Assembly (NCBI RefSeq): GCF_011758655.1
Contig: NZ_JAAMPA010000001.1
Location: 2,666,001 to 2,730,000 of the forward strand
Direction: 5' to 3'
Source: Modestobacter marinus
GTDB lineage: Bacteria > Actinomycetota > Actinomycetes > Mycobacteriales > Geodermatophilaceae
Length of the DNA stretch: 64,000 bases
Each line of letters begins with the position of its first letter. The first letter of the stretch is position 1. Both the position numbers and the translations under genes were made by a program. Below are positions 22,395 through 31,591 of the stretch, piece after piece. The notes beneath the pieces are model-generated. The model had not been told where the DNA came from. It ran no database searches and was given only the letters and a program-made list of their open reading frames with translations.

Positions 22395-24097
22395 CCACGT
22401 CGAACTCCCCGCAGCCCCACCTGGACCTCAAGGCGCCGCCGCCCCTGCCGGCCGGCGGCCTGCGGGTGATGGCGCTCGGCGGCCTCGGCGAGATCGGCCG
22501 GAACATGGCCGTGCTGGAGTTCGACGGCCAGCTGCTGATCATCGACTGCGGGGTGCTGTTCCCCGAGGCGGAGCAGCCCGGCGTCGACCTGATCCTGCCC
22601 GACTTCGGGGTCATCGAGCACCGGATGGACGACGTGGTCGCCGTCGTCCTGACCCACGGGCACGAGGACCACATCGGCGCCGTCCCGTACCTGCTGCGGC
22701 TGCGCGCCGACATCCCCCTGGTCGGCTCACGGTTCACCCTCGCGCTGGTCAAGGCCAAGCTGCGCGAGCACCGGATCGACCCGGTGCTGGTCGAGGTGGC
22801 GGCCGGTGACGACCACCTGGCGGGTGGGTTCCACTGCGAGTTCGTCAGCGTCAACCACTCCATCCCCGACGCGCTCGCCGTCGCGGTGCACACCCCGGCG
22901 GGCACCCTGGTGCACACCGGCGACTTCAAGATGGACCAGCTGCCGCTCGACGGCGTGCTGACCGACCTCGGGGCCTTCGCCCGGCTCGGGGTGGCGGGCA
23001 TCGACCTGCTGCTCAGCGACTCCACCAACGCCGAGGTGCCCGGGTTCGTCACCTCCGAGCGCAGCATCGGCCCGGTGCTGGACTCGGTGTTCGAGCGCGC
23101 CTCGCAGCGGCTGATCGTCTCCAGCTTCGCCAGCCACGTGCACCGGATCCAGCAGGTGCTCGACTGCGCGGTGAAGCACGGCCGCAAGGTCGCGCTGGTG
23201 GGCCGCTCGATGGTGCGGAACATGGGGGTCGCCCAGGACCTCGGCCTGCTCCGGGTCGCGCCCGGGCTGATGGTCAAGCTCGACGAGGCCACCGCGATGC
23301 CCCCGGAGCAGGTGGTCCTGGTCAGCACCGGCTCGCAGGGCGAGCCGCTGTCGGCGCTGGGCAGGATGGCCCGCGGGGACCACCACCAGGTCACCATCGA
23401 GGCCGGCGACACGATCATCCTGGCGTCCTCGCTGGTCCCCGGGAACGAGACGGCCGTCTACAAGGTGATCAACGGCCTGGCCCGGCTCGGCGCCACCGTC
23501 GTGCACAAGGAGACCGCCCGGGTGCACGTCTCCGGGCACGCCCCGGCCGGGGAGCTGCGCACCCTGCTCAACGTGGCCAAGCCGCGGTACCTGATGCCGG
23601 TGCACGGGGAGTGGCGGCACCTGCGGGCGCACGCCGCGCTGGCCGAGGAGACCGGGATGGGCCGGGACAGGATCCTGCTCGCCGAGGACGGCGTCGTGGT
23701 CGACCTGGTCGACGGCAGGGCGTCGATCGTGGGCAGCGTGCCGATCGGCAACGTCTACGTCGACGGGCTCAACGTCGGCGACGTCGGCGAGGAGTCGCTG
23801 CAGGCCCGGCGGATCCTCGGCGACGAGGGCTTCGTCGCGCTGACCGTGGTCATCGAGCCCTCGACCCGCACCATCGTGCGGCCGGTGCACGTGTCGACCC
23901 GTGGCTTCTCCGACGACCCGGCCGCCTTCACCGAGGCGGTCGCGCTGGTGGAGGCCGAGCTGAAGCGGGCCCTGGCCGCCGACGACCAGGTCGACGCCCA
24001 CCGGCTGTCCCAGGTGATCCGGCGGACGGTCGGCAAGTGGGTGTCGGACACCTACCGCCGCCGCCCGATGATCATCCCCACCGTCCTCGAGGTCTGA
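22391..24097 (+). CDS. rnj: Ribonuclease J
   Basis: Metallo-beta-lactamase/beta-CASP ribonuclease with 5'-3' exonuclease and endonuclease activity, acting on rRNA maturation and mRNA decay. 568 residues. The zinc motif HxHxDH is H89-G-H91-E-D93-H94; DSTNAEVPG, FASHVHRIQQ (beta-CASP), VSTGSQGEPLSALGRMARG, HVSGHAPAGELRTLL and the C-terminal domain are seen. GTG start overlaps dapA. In mycobacteria the same gene neighbours dapA. A hairpin at 24105-24155 ends the transcript. Confidence 0.96.
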   Translation: MTTSNSPQPHLDLKAPPPLPAGGLRVMALGGLGEIGRNMAVLEFDGQLLIIDCGVLFPEAEQPGVDLILPDFGVIEHRMDDVVAVVLTHGHEDHIGAVPYLLRLRADIPLVGSRFTLALVKAKLREHRIDPVLVEVAAGDDHLAGGFHCEFVSVNHSIPDALAVAVHTPAGTLVHTGDFKMDQLPLDGVLTDLGAFARLGVAGIDLLLSDSTNAEVPGFVTSERSIGPVLDSVFERASQRLIVSSFASHVHRIQQVLDCAVKHGRKVALVGRSMVRNMGVAQDLGLLRVAPGLMVKLDEATAMPPEQVVLVSTGSQGEPLSALGRMARGDHHQVTIEAGDTIILASSLVPGNETAVYKVINGLARLGATVVHKETARVHVSGHAPAGELRTLLNVAKPRYLMPVHGEWRHLRAHAALAEETGMGRDRILLAEDGVVVDLVDGRASIVGSVPIGNVYVDGLNVGDVGEESLQARRILGDEGFVALTVVIEPSTRTIVRPVHVSTRGFSDDPAAFTEAVALVEAELKRALAADDQVDAHRLSQVIRRTVGKWVSDTYRRRPMIIPTVLEV

Positions 24098-24104
24098 AGA
24101 AGGA

Positions 24105-24155
24105 CCCCGCTGCCCCCCACGCCTCGCAGGCTCGGCGCGGGCCCCTGCAGCGGGG
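24105..24155 (+). terminator. Terminator-like hairpin after rnj, in a convergent gap
   Basis: CCCCGCTGC (24105-24113) pairs with GCAGCGGGG (24147-24155), with a long internal region that is itself GC-rich and can fold. It lies eight bases after the rnj stop and upstream of the convergent sortase stop at 24202, so it could serve both. The same 9-base arms recur after ftsK. Confidence 0.5.
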
Positions 24156-24201
24156 CCGTGAAGTGCGCTCGGGGGCCGGAGGTCGGGGGTCAGGGCCGGG
24201 G

Positions 24202-24819
24202 TCAGTCGATGCGTTCGGCGGTGACGACCAGGTTGTCGACGTAGCTGCGGGCGCTGCGGTCGAAGTCGCCGGTGCAGGTGACCAGTCGCAGCACGTCCTG
24301 CGTCGTCGCGCCGAAGACCGCCGCCGTCGGGAACTCGTCCTTGGGCACCTGCTCGCTGCCGGTCACCGCGTACCGGGCGACGGCGCCGCCGGTGACGGTC
24401 ACCTCGACGACGTCGCCCGGCACCAGCTCCCCGAGTTCGGCGAAGACCGCCGGCCCGGCCGTGGAGTCGACGTGGCCGAGGAGGACGGTCGGGCCCCGTG
24501 ACCCCGGCCGGCCCCCACCGGTGAACCACCCGGCGTCGTCGGGGTCCGTCGGCACCTCGGCCGTCCCGTCCCCGGCCAGGCCGAGGTCCACCAGGTCGCG
24601 CCGGACGTCGATGGCCGGTATCCACACCGACTCCGGTTCGGGCACCGCGGCCGGGTCGAGCACCGGGGCGTCCACCGCCGCCGGGGCCGCGGAGGGTGCG
24701 TCGGCCGGCGTCGACAGTGCGCCGGACGCCCCGGCCGCGGGACCCGCAGCCGGCGCGCCGCACCCGCTGAGGGCGAGCAGCACCCCGCCGAGCAGCAGGG
24801 TCCCGCGTCCAGGGCGCAC
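24202..24819 (-). CDS. Class F sortase, apparently a lipoprotein
   Basis: 205-residue transpeptidase of the sortase superfamily. The catalytic histidine is in VLLGHVDST (H116), the cysteine in LRLVTCTGDFD (C182), and a following arginine in RSARSYVDNLVV. The fold begins at about residue 65 (VWIPAIDVRRDLVDLGL). The N-terminus LLLGGVLLALSGCGAP reads as a lipoprotein signal with lipobox LSGC (C20) followed by an Ala/Pro/Ser linker; class F sortases more often have a transmembrane anchor. GTG 24819 lies three bases after the CHRD gene, its likely substrate partner or co-regulated neighbour. Confidence 0.88.
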   Translation of the reverse strand: MRPGRGTLLLGGVLLALSGCGAPAAGPAAGASGALSTPADAPSAAPAAVDAPVLDPAAVPEPESVWIPAIDVRRDLVDLGLAGDGTAEVPTDPDDAGWFTGGGRPGSRGPTVLLGHVDSTAGPAVFAELGELVPGDVVEVTVTGGAVARYAVTGSEQVPKDEFPTAAVFGATTQDVLRLVTCTGDFDRSARSYVDNLVVTAERID

Positions 24820-24822
24820 CGG

Positions 24823-25527
24823 TCAGCCCCGGACCGCGCGGCGGTGCAGCCCGAACGCCGCTGCCCCGGCCAGGGCCAGCGAGCCGCCGAGCGCGGCCAG
24901 CGGTGCGCCGGAGGTCCCGTCGTCCGCCGTCCCCCCGGCACCGGTCTCGATGCCACCGATCGGCACCTGGGTCAGCTGCCCACGCACCGCACCGGCGACG
25001 AAGGCCGCGGTGTGGTTGTCGGTCGCGAACGCCGACGGGTCGGCCTCGATCTCGGCGAGGGAGAAACCGGTGCCGGTGTCGGTGCCGTCCGGCGCGATGC
25101 CGGTGGTGAACGGGCCCTGCAGGCAGCCGCTGCTCACCAGGTCCCCGCTGCCGTCGTCCACCGGGTCCGGCAGCGCGATCCGCGGCGGGCCGGACTCCCC
25201 GGCTGCCGCCTCGTGGATGTGCGTCGAGGTCTTCGCCGCGCTCTGGTACGGCGGGGTCACCCCGGTGAGGGTGATGTCGTAGCAAATGATCTCGAGGTCG
25301 GAGTTGATCCGGTACATGAAGGTGCCGGAGGCACCAGGCTCCCCGGGGGTGGGCACCCCGTCGGTGTTCACCACCGCATCCGGCGTGGCCATCGCGGTGA
25401 ACGCGCTGGTGAACGTCGACGGCTCGGCCACCTCCGTCTCGGCGGAGGCGGTGCCGGTTCCGGTGAGGGCGACGACGCCCATCGCTCCGACGACGACGGC
25501 GGCGCGGGCTGTGCGGGTGCGGGTCAT
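24823..25527 (-). CDS. CHRD domain surface protein with signal peptide and C-terminal membrane anchor
   Basis: 234 residues. A signal peptide (AAVVVGAMGVVALTGTGTASAE, cleavage near residue 27) precedes a CHRD (chordin-like) beta domain with GASGTFMYRINSDLEIICYDITLTG and STHIHEAAAGESGPPRIAL, ending in a Gly-rich linker and a hydrophobic helix LAALGGSLALAGAAAFGLHRR with a basic tail. That tail resembles a sortase-sorting signal, but no LPxTG is visible. ATG 25527 has the SD AGGAG. It begins 34 bases after an ECF-type promoter shared with the sigma factor gene and precedes the sortase by three bases. Its role at the cell surface is unknown. Confidence 0.85.
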   Translation of the reverse strand: MTRTRTARAAVVVGAMGVVALTGTGTASAETEVAEPSTFTSAFTAMATPDAVVNTDGVPTPGEPGASGTFMYRINSDLEIICYDITLTGVTPPYQSAAKTSTHIHEAAAGESGPPRIALPDPVDDGSGDLVSSGCLQGPFTTGIAPDGTDTGTGFSLAEIEADPSAFATDNHTAAFVAGAVRGQLTQVPIGGIETGAGGTADDGTSGAPLAALGGSLALAGAAAFGLHRRAVRG

Positions 25528-25561
25528 GGCTGGCTCCTGGTCTCGGGATCGGACAACGGGG

Positions 25562-25590
25562 TCTACGGACCCCGGGGCGCTCCCGTTCAC
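25562..25590 (-). promoter_or_regulatory. ECF-sigma promoter of the CHRD-sortase operon
   Basis: On the minus strand: GTGAAC (-35, 25590-25585), 17 bases, CGTAGA (-10, 25567-25562). The preceding bases are CCG, giving CCGGTGAAC as at the sigma gene promoter. The -10 is 34 bases before the CHRD start codon, almost the same distance as at the sigma gene. Confidence 0.65.
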
Positions 25591-25597
25591 CGGCGGC

Positions 25598-26275
25598 TCA
25601 GAAGACCGAGCGCACGACCACCTCGCCGCCGGCGTCGACCACCACGAAGCCCTCGGCGTCGGGGCGCAGCACCGCGGAGTTGAGGTTGCAGTCCAGCTCC
25701 ACCGGGCCGGTGCCGAGGAAGGCGCCGGCGGGCGCGGCGTCCCCGCCCTCCTCCAGGACGGCGACCCGGTAGACCTCCCCGGCGGTGAACCCCGCCCCGC
25801 TGAGCTTCACCTCCACCCCCCAGGTGTGCGGCACCACGTCGGCAGTCGCGGTGATCCCCGGCTCGGTCACCTGCACGGCCACGCTCTCCAGCGGCGGCGG
25901 GGGTGGGACCGGCCGCACCAGCCAGCCGGCGACGAAGGCCGCCGCGGCCGTGGCCAGCACCAGGGCACCGGCGCCGAGCCGGGTCCGCCGGCGGTGCGCC
26001 ACCCGATCACGCTGGGGGCGTCCGCTCTCCGCCGCGATCCGGGCCAGGACGGCGTCGCCGAGCCCGGGCGGGGGCGCCGGGTCCTCGTCCAGCCGGTCGG
26101 GGTCGGCGTCGGCGAGCCGGGCGGCGACCGGGGCCAGCTCGGCCAGTTCGGCGCGGCAGGCGGCGCACCCGTCCAGGTGTGCCCGCACCGCGGCGCGCTC
26201 CTCCGGGGTGCCCGCCCCCAGGGCGTAGACGCCCAGCTCCTCGCGCAGTGCGCGGTGCGCCTGTTCCTCGCTCAC
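25598..26275 (-). CDS. Anti-sigma factor with zinc-binding ZAS domain and one membrane segment
   Basis: 225 residues. The cytoplasmic N-terminus has the zinc anti-sigma signature HxxxCxxC in HLDGCAACRAEL (about residues 31-38); a transmembrane helix LGAGALVLATAAAAFVAGWLV follows near residue 100, and the outer part (VAVQVTEPGITATADVVPHTWGVEV...LVVDAGGEVVVRS) resembles the beta-rich extracytoplasmic domain of RskA-like anti-sigma factors. It should hold the adjacent ECF sigma factor inactive until a surface signal triggers proteolysis. GTG 26275 overlaps the sigma gene stop by three or four bases, ensuring stoichiometric production. Confidence 0.88.
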   Translation of the reverse strand: MSEEQAHRALREELGVYALGAGTPEERAAVRAHLDGCAACRAELAELAPVAARLADADPDRLDEDPAPPPGLGDAVLARIAAESGRPQRDRVAHRRRTRLGAGALVLATAAAAFVAGWLVRPVPPPPPLESVAVQVTEPGITATADVVPHTWGVEVKLSGAGFTAGEVYRVAVLEEGGDAAPAGAFLGTGPVELDCNLNSAVLRPDAEGFVVVDAGGEVVVRSVF

Positions 26276-26814
26276 GGTTCCACCCCCATCTCCTGCATCG
26301 CCAACCGAAGGGCCTTCAGGCCGTAGAACACCCTGCTGCGCAGTGTGCCCACCGGGACGCCGAGCTCGGCGGCGACCTCGGCGTGCGGCCGCCCGCGCAG
26401 GTGGGTCTCCACGATCGCGGCCCGGTGCTCGGCGCCGATCCGCCGCAGTGCCTCCTCGACCACCCAGGCGTCGACCACCCGCTCCTCCAGGGCCGGCCCG
26501 GGCGGGCCGGGGTCGTCGAGCTGGGCGCCGTCGGTGAGCTGGCGCTGCCACGGGCGGGCCGCGCCGCGCCTCGCCTCGTCGACCAGCAGGTTGCGGGCGA
26601 TGGCGAACAGCCAGGTGCGCAGGCTGGACAGCCCGGGGTCGTAGGAGCCCGCCGACCGCCAGGCCCGAAGGAACACCTCCTGCACGACGTCCTGGGCGGC
26701 GCCCTGGTCACCGAGGTGGCGCAGCGCGAACCGGTAGAGCTCCGGCCCGTGGGCGGCGTAGGCGGCCGGGACGTCCAGGACGCCGGTCACGACCGGTCGC
26801 AGCTGCCGCACCAT
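26272..26814 (-). CDS. ECF RNA polymerase sigma factor
   Basis: 180 residues with region 2 (ELYRFALRHLGDQGAAQDVVQEVFLRAWRS...LSSLRTWLFAIARNLLVDEARRG, residues 25-85) and region 4 (EEALRRIGAEHRAAIVETHLRGRPHAEVAAELGVPVGTLRSRVFYGLKALRLAM). There is no region 1.1 or 3, as expected for the ECF group. ATG 26814. The gene is preceded by the motif GTGAAC-N17-CGTACA, repeated before the CHRD-sortase pair, so it very likely autoregulates and drives that operon. The organisation recalls SigK/RskA of mycobacteria, which also controls surface proteins. Confidence 0.93.
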   Translation of the reverse strand: MVRQLRPVVTGVLDVPAAYAAHGPELYRFALRHLGDQGAAQDVVQEVFLRAWRSAGSYDPGLSSLRTWLFAIARNLLVDEARRGAARPWQRQLTDGAQLDDPGPPGPALEERVVDAWVVEEALRRIGAEHRAAIVETHLRGRPHAEVAAELGVPVGTLRSRVFYGLKALRLAMQEMGVEP

Positions 26815-26849
26815 GCCGTGCCTCCCGATCGCCGACGTCCTCCCGGGTG

Positions 26850-26878
26850 TGTACGGCGCCGGAGCCGGATCGGTTCAC
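26850..26878 (-). promoter_or_regulatory. ECF-sigma autoregulatory promoter
   Basis: On the minus strand: GTGAAC (26878-26873), 17 bases, CGTACA (26855-26850), preceded by GCCG. The -10 lies 35 bases before the sigma ATG. Identical -35 core and spacer to the site at 25562-25590. Confidence 0.65.
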
Positions 26879-26894
26879 CGGCGCGGTCGAACCG

Positions 26895-28901
26895 CTACGA
26901 GCGCGCGACCTCGATCGGGGTGATCCCCTCCTCGGCGGGGAGGGAGAAGCCGAGCACCTGGGCGTAGAAGGACAGCTCGCCGTCCAGGGCGGTGCGGATG
27001 TTCTCCGCCTTGCGGAAGCCGTGCTGCTCGCCGGGGAAGAGCACGTAGGCGTGCGGCACCCCCTTCGCGCGCAGGGCCGCGACCATCAGCTCCGCCTGCT
27101 CCGGCGGCACCACCCGGTCCTCGTCGCCCTGGAAGACCGCCAGCGGGGTGTCCAGCGCGTCGGTGGCGTTGATCGGGGAGCGCTCGGCGTAGACGTCGGC
27201 GCCGGCGGGCCCCGCCGTCGGATCGAAGGGCGCGATCAGCCCGTCGAGGTACCGGGACTCGAACTTGTGGGTGTCCGCGGCGAGCGCGGCCAGGTCGGCG
27301 ACGCCGTAGTGGCTGGCCCCGGCGGCGAAGACGCCCGGGCGGAAGGTCAGCGCGGCCAGCGTGGTGTAGCCGCCGGCGGAACCACCGCGGATCGCCAGCC
27401 GCGCCGGGTCGACCCGCAGCCCGGCCGGGCCGTCGCCGGAGGAGAGGTGCCGGGCGCAGGCGACGACGTCGTCGAGGTCGGCGACGCCCCACTGCCCCTT
27501 CAGCGCCTCGCGGTAGCGCCGGCCGTAGCCGGTGGAGCCGCGGTAGTCGACGTCGGCGACGGCGAACCCGCGGGAGGTCCAGTACTGGACGCCCAGGTCC
27601 AGCACCGGCCGGGCGGCGGCGGTGGGCCCGCCGTGCACGAGCACCAGGAGCGGCGGCAGCTCGCCCTCGGCCCCGGTCACCTGCGGGTTGGTCGGCGGGT
27701 AGACCAGCGCGTGGGCCTCGGCGACCCCGCTGGGCCCGGGCTCGGTGGGGAAGGTGACGTGCTGGGGCCGGGAGAACCAGGCCGGGTCCAGGCCGAGGTC
27801 GCGGGCCGGGCGCAGCACGGCGGTGGCCCCGTCGACGGCGACGCGCAGGACGACCGGCTCGGACGCCGGGCCCCCCGCCACGCACACCAGCCCGCCGGCG
27901 GCGCCCTCGCCCCGTCCGGGAGCACTGCGCACCTGACCGAACGCGGAGTACGGCAGGTCGAACTCGCGTGCCGTGCCGTCGGTGTCGAGGACGGCGAGCC
28001 GGTCGGCGCCGTCCCGGCCGTAGGCGAGCACGACCCGGCCGTCGTCCAGCAGGTCGAACCGGCTCTGCCCGAACACCCACTGCGGGCCGGCGATGTCGCT
28101 GCCGGCGTCGAACACCAGCTCCACCTCACCGTGCGGCCGGCGCCGGTACAGCGCCCAGACGTCGGTGCGGTCCGACAGCCACCACAGCGTGGCGTCGGCA
28201 CCCCACACCGGCTGCACCACCGACTCACCCGGGCCGCCGGCCAGCACGTGGTCGGTGCCCGCGCCGTCCCGGACGACGAGCTGGGCGCTGTCCCACGGCA
28301 TGTCCGGGTGGTCCCACCGCAGGTAGGCCAGCGCCGGGCCTCCGGGCTCCCGCCGCGGGTCGGAGACGAAGTCCGGCCCGCTCACCAGCACCTCCACCGT
28401 GCCGTCGGCGGCGACCCGGACCACCTCGTTGACCACCTCGGCGGCCAGGCCGGAGGTGGTGTGGGTCTCCCGGACCGCCAGGACCCCGTCGCCGTCGGGG
28501 GACAGGTCGGCGTACCGGACCCCGGCGGGCAGCGCCGGCTCGGGGGTCACCGCCACCGGCTCGCTGCTGCCCGGCTCGACCCGGTACAGCCGCTGGTCGG
28601 CGAAGTCGGTGAACCACACGGTTCCGGCCGCCACGGTCCAGGCGCCGCCGCCGTACTCGTGCACCCGGGTCCGGGCGTTCCAGGGGGCCGGGAGCAGGTC
28701 GGTCGTCGTCCCGTCCGGCGCGCAGCGGACCAGCACGGTGCGGCCGCCCTCGCTGGGCCGGCCCTCGGCCCACCAGACGTCCGCGCCGTCCACGACGACC
28801 TCGCCGAGCCGGGCCGCGGCGCGGACCACGAGCTCGGAGGTGATCGGTGTCGGCCAGCTGCCGTGGGGGAGGGTCTGCTCGGGGGCGGTCACGCCGGTCA
28901 C
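26895..28901 (-). CDS. S9 family (prolyl oligopeptidase-type) serine peptidase
   Basis: About 668 residues from GTG 28901 (GTG 28892 is an alternative; neither has a strong SD). An N-terminal beta-propeller (repeating blocks such as VWWAEGRPSEGGRTVLVR, YADLSPDGDGVLAVRET, ADATLWWLSDRTDVWALYR) precedes a C-terminal alpha/beta-hydrolase. The triad is visible as Ser in GGSAGGYTTLAAL, Asp in VFQGDEDRVVPPEQAE and His in FPGEQHGFRKAENI. It resembles dipeptidyl aminopeptidase/acylaminoacyl peptidases. No signal peptide is seen, so it is probably cytoplasmic. It is separate from the ECF cluster upstream; its product's physiological substrate is unknown. Confidence 0.9.
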   Translation of the reverse strand: MTGVTAPEQTLPHGSWPTPITSELVVRAAARLGEVVVDGADVWWAEGRPSEGGRTVLVRCAPDGTTTDLLPAPWNARTRVHEYGGGAWTVAAGTVWFTDFADQRLYRVEPGSSEPVAVTPEPALPAGVRYADLSPDGDGVLAVRETHTTSGLAAEVVNEVVRVAADGTVEVLVSGPDFVSDPRREPGGPALAYLRWDHPDMPWDSAQLVVRDGAGTDHVLAGGPGESVVQPVWGADATLWWLSDRTDVWALYRRRPHGEVELVFDAGSDIAGPQWVFGQSRFDLLDDGRVVLAYGRDGADRLAVLDTDGTAREFDLPYSAFGQVRSAPGRGEGAAGGLVCVAGGPASEPVVLRVAVDGATAVLRPARDLGLDPAWFSRPQHVTFPTEPGPSGVAEAHALVYPPTNPQVTGAEGELPPLLVLVHGGPTAAARPVLDLGVQYWTSRGFAVADVDYRGSTGYGRRYREALKGQWGVADLDDVVACARHLSSGDGPAGLRVDPARLAIRGGSAGGYTTLAALTFRPGVFAAGASHYGVADLAALAADTHKFESRYLDGLIAPFDPTAGPAGADVYAERSPINATDALDTPLAVFQGDEDRVVPPEQAELMVAALRAKGVPHAYVLFPGEQHGFRKAENIRTALDGELSFYAQVLGFSLPAEEGITPIEVARS

Positions 28902-28998
28902 GCTAGCCAGCCGGCCGGCTGGGCGTCGGCTGAGCCCGAGCCGGACACGCGGCCCGGAATGGACCCCGGCCACCGGCTCGGCCATTACCGTCTGACGC

Positions 28999-31518
28999 AT
29001 GCCTGCTCGCGCGTCGACGTCGAACCGGGCGCCTGCGCGCGGCAGCGCCTCCACACGCCCGCGCTCGGGCAGCACCGCAGCCAGGAAGCGCCCCCCGGCC
29101 AAGCGTGGGTCCACCGCGGCCCGCCGGCCGGCGCCGAAGAAGAAGCAGGGCACGCTCGCCGGCAGCCTGTGGCGCGGCGCCGCGGGGGCCTGGGGCCTGC
29201 TGGCCCGCGGCGCCGGTGGCGTGGCCCGGTCGGTCGCCCGGCCCGAGGAGGCCGAGCCGCTGGGCCCTGAGCACCGCCGGGACGGCGTCGGCCTGGCGGT
29301 GCTGGGCCTGGCGATCGTGCTGGGGGCGGCGGTCTGGACCGGTGGGATCGGTCCGGTCGGCGCCGGCCTGGCCACGGCGGTCGAGTGGACGATCGGTGCG
29401 CTCACCGTCGCGCTGCCGGTCGTCCTGCTGCTGGTCGCGCTGCGGCTGCTGCGGCACCCCCCGCACCCGGAGTCGCGCGGGCGGCTGATGATCGGCTGGC
29501 TCAGCGTGGTCGCCGCCGTCGTCGGCATCGCCCACGTCGTCGGGCCGGACGCCGACCCGGACGACCGGACCGGGGCCGGCGGCCTGCTCGGCTGGGCGGT
29601 CGGCATGCCGCTGACCGCCGGCGTCGGCTCGATCGTCACCGTGCTGCTGCTGGTCCTGCTCGCCTTCTTCGGCGTGCTCGTCGTCACCGCCACGCCGGTG
29701 CACCAGGTGCCCGAACGCCTGCGGGAGTGGGCCGACCGGCAGCTGGGCCGGGACGGCGACGAGGACTACGACGACCACGACGAGTACGAGGACGAGGAGC
29801 CGGCGACCCAGCCGGTCCCGCGGGTGCGCAAGAGCCGCAAGGCGGCCGCCCCGGCGGTCGAGGACACCCTGGACACCGGGGCGATCGACCTCGGTGCGCT
29901 GGACGACGCCCCGGCGGCGGTCGTCCACGAGCCGGCCCCCGAGCCCGTGCCGGTCCGCCGGCCGGCGATCGTCGACCGCACGGCCCCGCCGGAGGACCTG
30001 CCGCCGATCGAGGAGCCCGAGCAGCTCCGGATCCAGCCGGTCGAGGGCGCCTACACGCTGCCCTCGGTCAGCGTGCTGCGCGCCGGCACCCCGCCGCGGG
30101 CCAAGTCCAAGGCCAACGACGTCGCCATCGAGGCGATCACCGGGGTGCTCGAGCAGTTCAACATCGACGCCGCCGTCACCAGCTTCACCCGCGGCCCGAC
30201 GGTGACCCGCTACGAGATCGAGCTGGGCAACGCGGTCAAGGTCGAGAAGATCACCGCGCTGACCAAGAACCTCGCCTACGCCGTCGCCAACGACAACATC
30301 CGGATCCTGGCGCCCATCCCGGGCAAGTCGGCGGTGGGCGTCGAGGTGCCCAACACCGACCGCGAGACGGTGAGCCTGGGCGACGTCATGCGCTCCCAGG
30401 TCGCCAAGCAGGACCCGCACCCGATGCTGGTCGGCCTGGGCAAGGACATCGAGGGCGGCTTCGTCTGCGCGAACCTGGCGAAGATGCCGCACCTGCTCGT
30501 CGCCGGTGCCACCGGCGCCGGTAAGTCCAGCTGCATCAACTCACTGCTGACCTCGCTGCTGCTGCGGGCCGCCCCGGACCAGCTGCGGATGATCCTGGTC
30601 GACCCGAAGATGGTCGAGCTGACGCCCTACGACGGCATCCCGCACCTGATCACGCCGATCATCACCGACCCGAAGAAGGCCGCCACCGCGCTGGCCTGGC
30701 TGGTCGAGGAGATGGAGCAGCGCTACCAGGACATGCGCGCCACCGGGGTGCGGCACATCGACGACTTCAACAAGAAGGTCGAGCGCGGCGAGATCACCGC
30801 CCCGCCCGGCAGTGAGCGGGTGTACCAGCCCTACCCGTACATCCTCACCATCGTCGACGAGCTCGCCGACCTGATGATGGTCGCGCCGCGGGATGTCGAG
30901 GAGTCGATCGTCCGGATCACCCAGAAAGCGCGCGCCGCCGGGATCCACCTGGTGCTCGCGACCCAGCGGCCCTCGGTCGACGTCGTCACCGGCCTGATCA
31001 AGGCCAACGTGCCCTCGCGGCTGGCCTTCTCCACCTCCAGCCTCACCGACAGCCGGGTCATCCTCGACCAGCCCGGCGCGGAGAAGCTGATCGGCATGGG
31101 CGACGCGCTCTTCCTGCCGATCGGGGCCGGCAAGCCGATCCGGGTGCAGGGCGCCTACGTCTCCGACACCGAGATCGAGGCGGTCGTCGAGTTCACCAAG
31201 CGGCAGGCCGAGCCGGAGTACCGCGAGGAGGTCTTCACCGCCGCGGCGGGGGAGAAGAAGGAGATCGACGAGGACATCGGCAGCGACCTGGAGCTGCTGG
31301 TCCAGGCGGTCGAGCTCGTCGTCACCAGCCAGTTCGGCTCCACCTCGATGCTGCAGCGCAAGCTGCGGGTCGGCTTCGCCAAGGCGGGCCGGCTGATGGA
31401 CCTGATGGAGAGCCGCGGGATCGTCGGGCCGTCGGAGGGCTCCAAGGCCCGGGACGTGCTCATCAAGCCCGACGAGCTGGAGTCGGTCATGTTCACCCTG
31501 CGCGGCGGAGAGGGCTGA
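28999..31518 (+). CDS. ftsK: DNA translocase FtsK
   Basis: Septum-located hexameric ATPase that pumps DNA during chromosome segregation and activates XerCD at dif. 839 residues: a basic Arg/Lys/Pro-rich N-terminus, four transmembrane segments (about 95-230), an acidic linker ([13 protein letters not shown]), and the motor with Walker [10 protein letters not shown] near residue 505 and Walker [13 protein letters not shown]. The C-terminal gamma winged helix ([46 protein letters not shown]) reads KOPS. ATG 28999. In M. tuberculosis the homologue also lies between rnj and pgsA. Confidence 0.96.
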   Translation: MPARASTSNRAPARGSASTRPRSGSTAARKRPPAKRGSTAARRPAPKKKQGTLAGSLWRGAAGAWGLLARGAGGVARSVARPEEAEPLGPEHRRDGVGLAVLGLAIVLGAAVWTGGIGPVGAGLATAVEWTIGALTVALPVVLLLVALRLLRHPPHPESRGRLMIGWLSVVAAVVGIAHVVGPDADPDDRTGAGGLLGWAVGMPLTAGVGSIVTVLLLVLLAFFGVLVVTATPVHQVPERLREWADRQLGRDGDEDYDDHDEYEDEEPATQPVPRVRKSRKAAAPAVEDTLDTGAIDLGALDDAPAAVVHEPAPEPVPVRRPAIVDRTAPPEDLPPIEEPEQLRIQPVEGAYTLPSVSVLRAGTPPRAKSKANDVAIEAITGVLEQFNIDAAVTSFTRGPTVTRYEIELGNAVKVEKITALTKNLAYAVANDNIRILAPIPGKSAVGVEVPNTDRETVSLGDVMRSQVAKQDPHPMLVGLGKDIEGGFVCANLAKMPHLLVAGATGAGKSSCINSLLTSLLLRAAPDQLRMILVDPKMVELTPYDGIPHLITPIITDPKKAATALAWLVEEMEQRYQDMRATGVRHIDDFNKKVERGEITAPPGSERVYQPYPYILTIVDELADLMMVAPRDVEESIVRITQKARAAGIHLVLATQRPSVDVVTGLIKANVPSRLAFSTSSLTDSRVILDQPGAEKLIGMGDALFLPIGAGKPIRVQGAYVSDTEIEAVVEFTKRQAEPEYREEVFTAAAGEKKEIDEDIGSDLELLVQAVELVVTSQFGSTSMLQRKLRVGFAKAGRLMDLMESRGIVGPSEGSKARDVLIKPDELESVMFTLRGGEG

Positions 31519-31534
31519 GCTCGGCCCTGCAGGG

Positions 31535-31562
31535 CCCCGCTGCGGGCTCGCGAGCAGCGGGG
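31535..31562 (+). terminator. Terminator-like hairpin after ftsK
   Basis: CCCCGCTGC (31535-31543) and GCAGCGGGG (31554-31562) form a 9-bp stem with a 10-base loop, 16 bases after the ftsK stop. The palindrome GGCCCTGCAGGGCC just before it may extend the structure. Confidence 0.55.
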
Positions 31563-31591
31563 GCAGGGGGTCCGTCAACTACGATGACACG

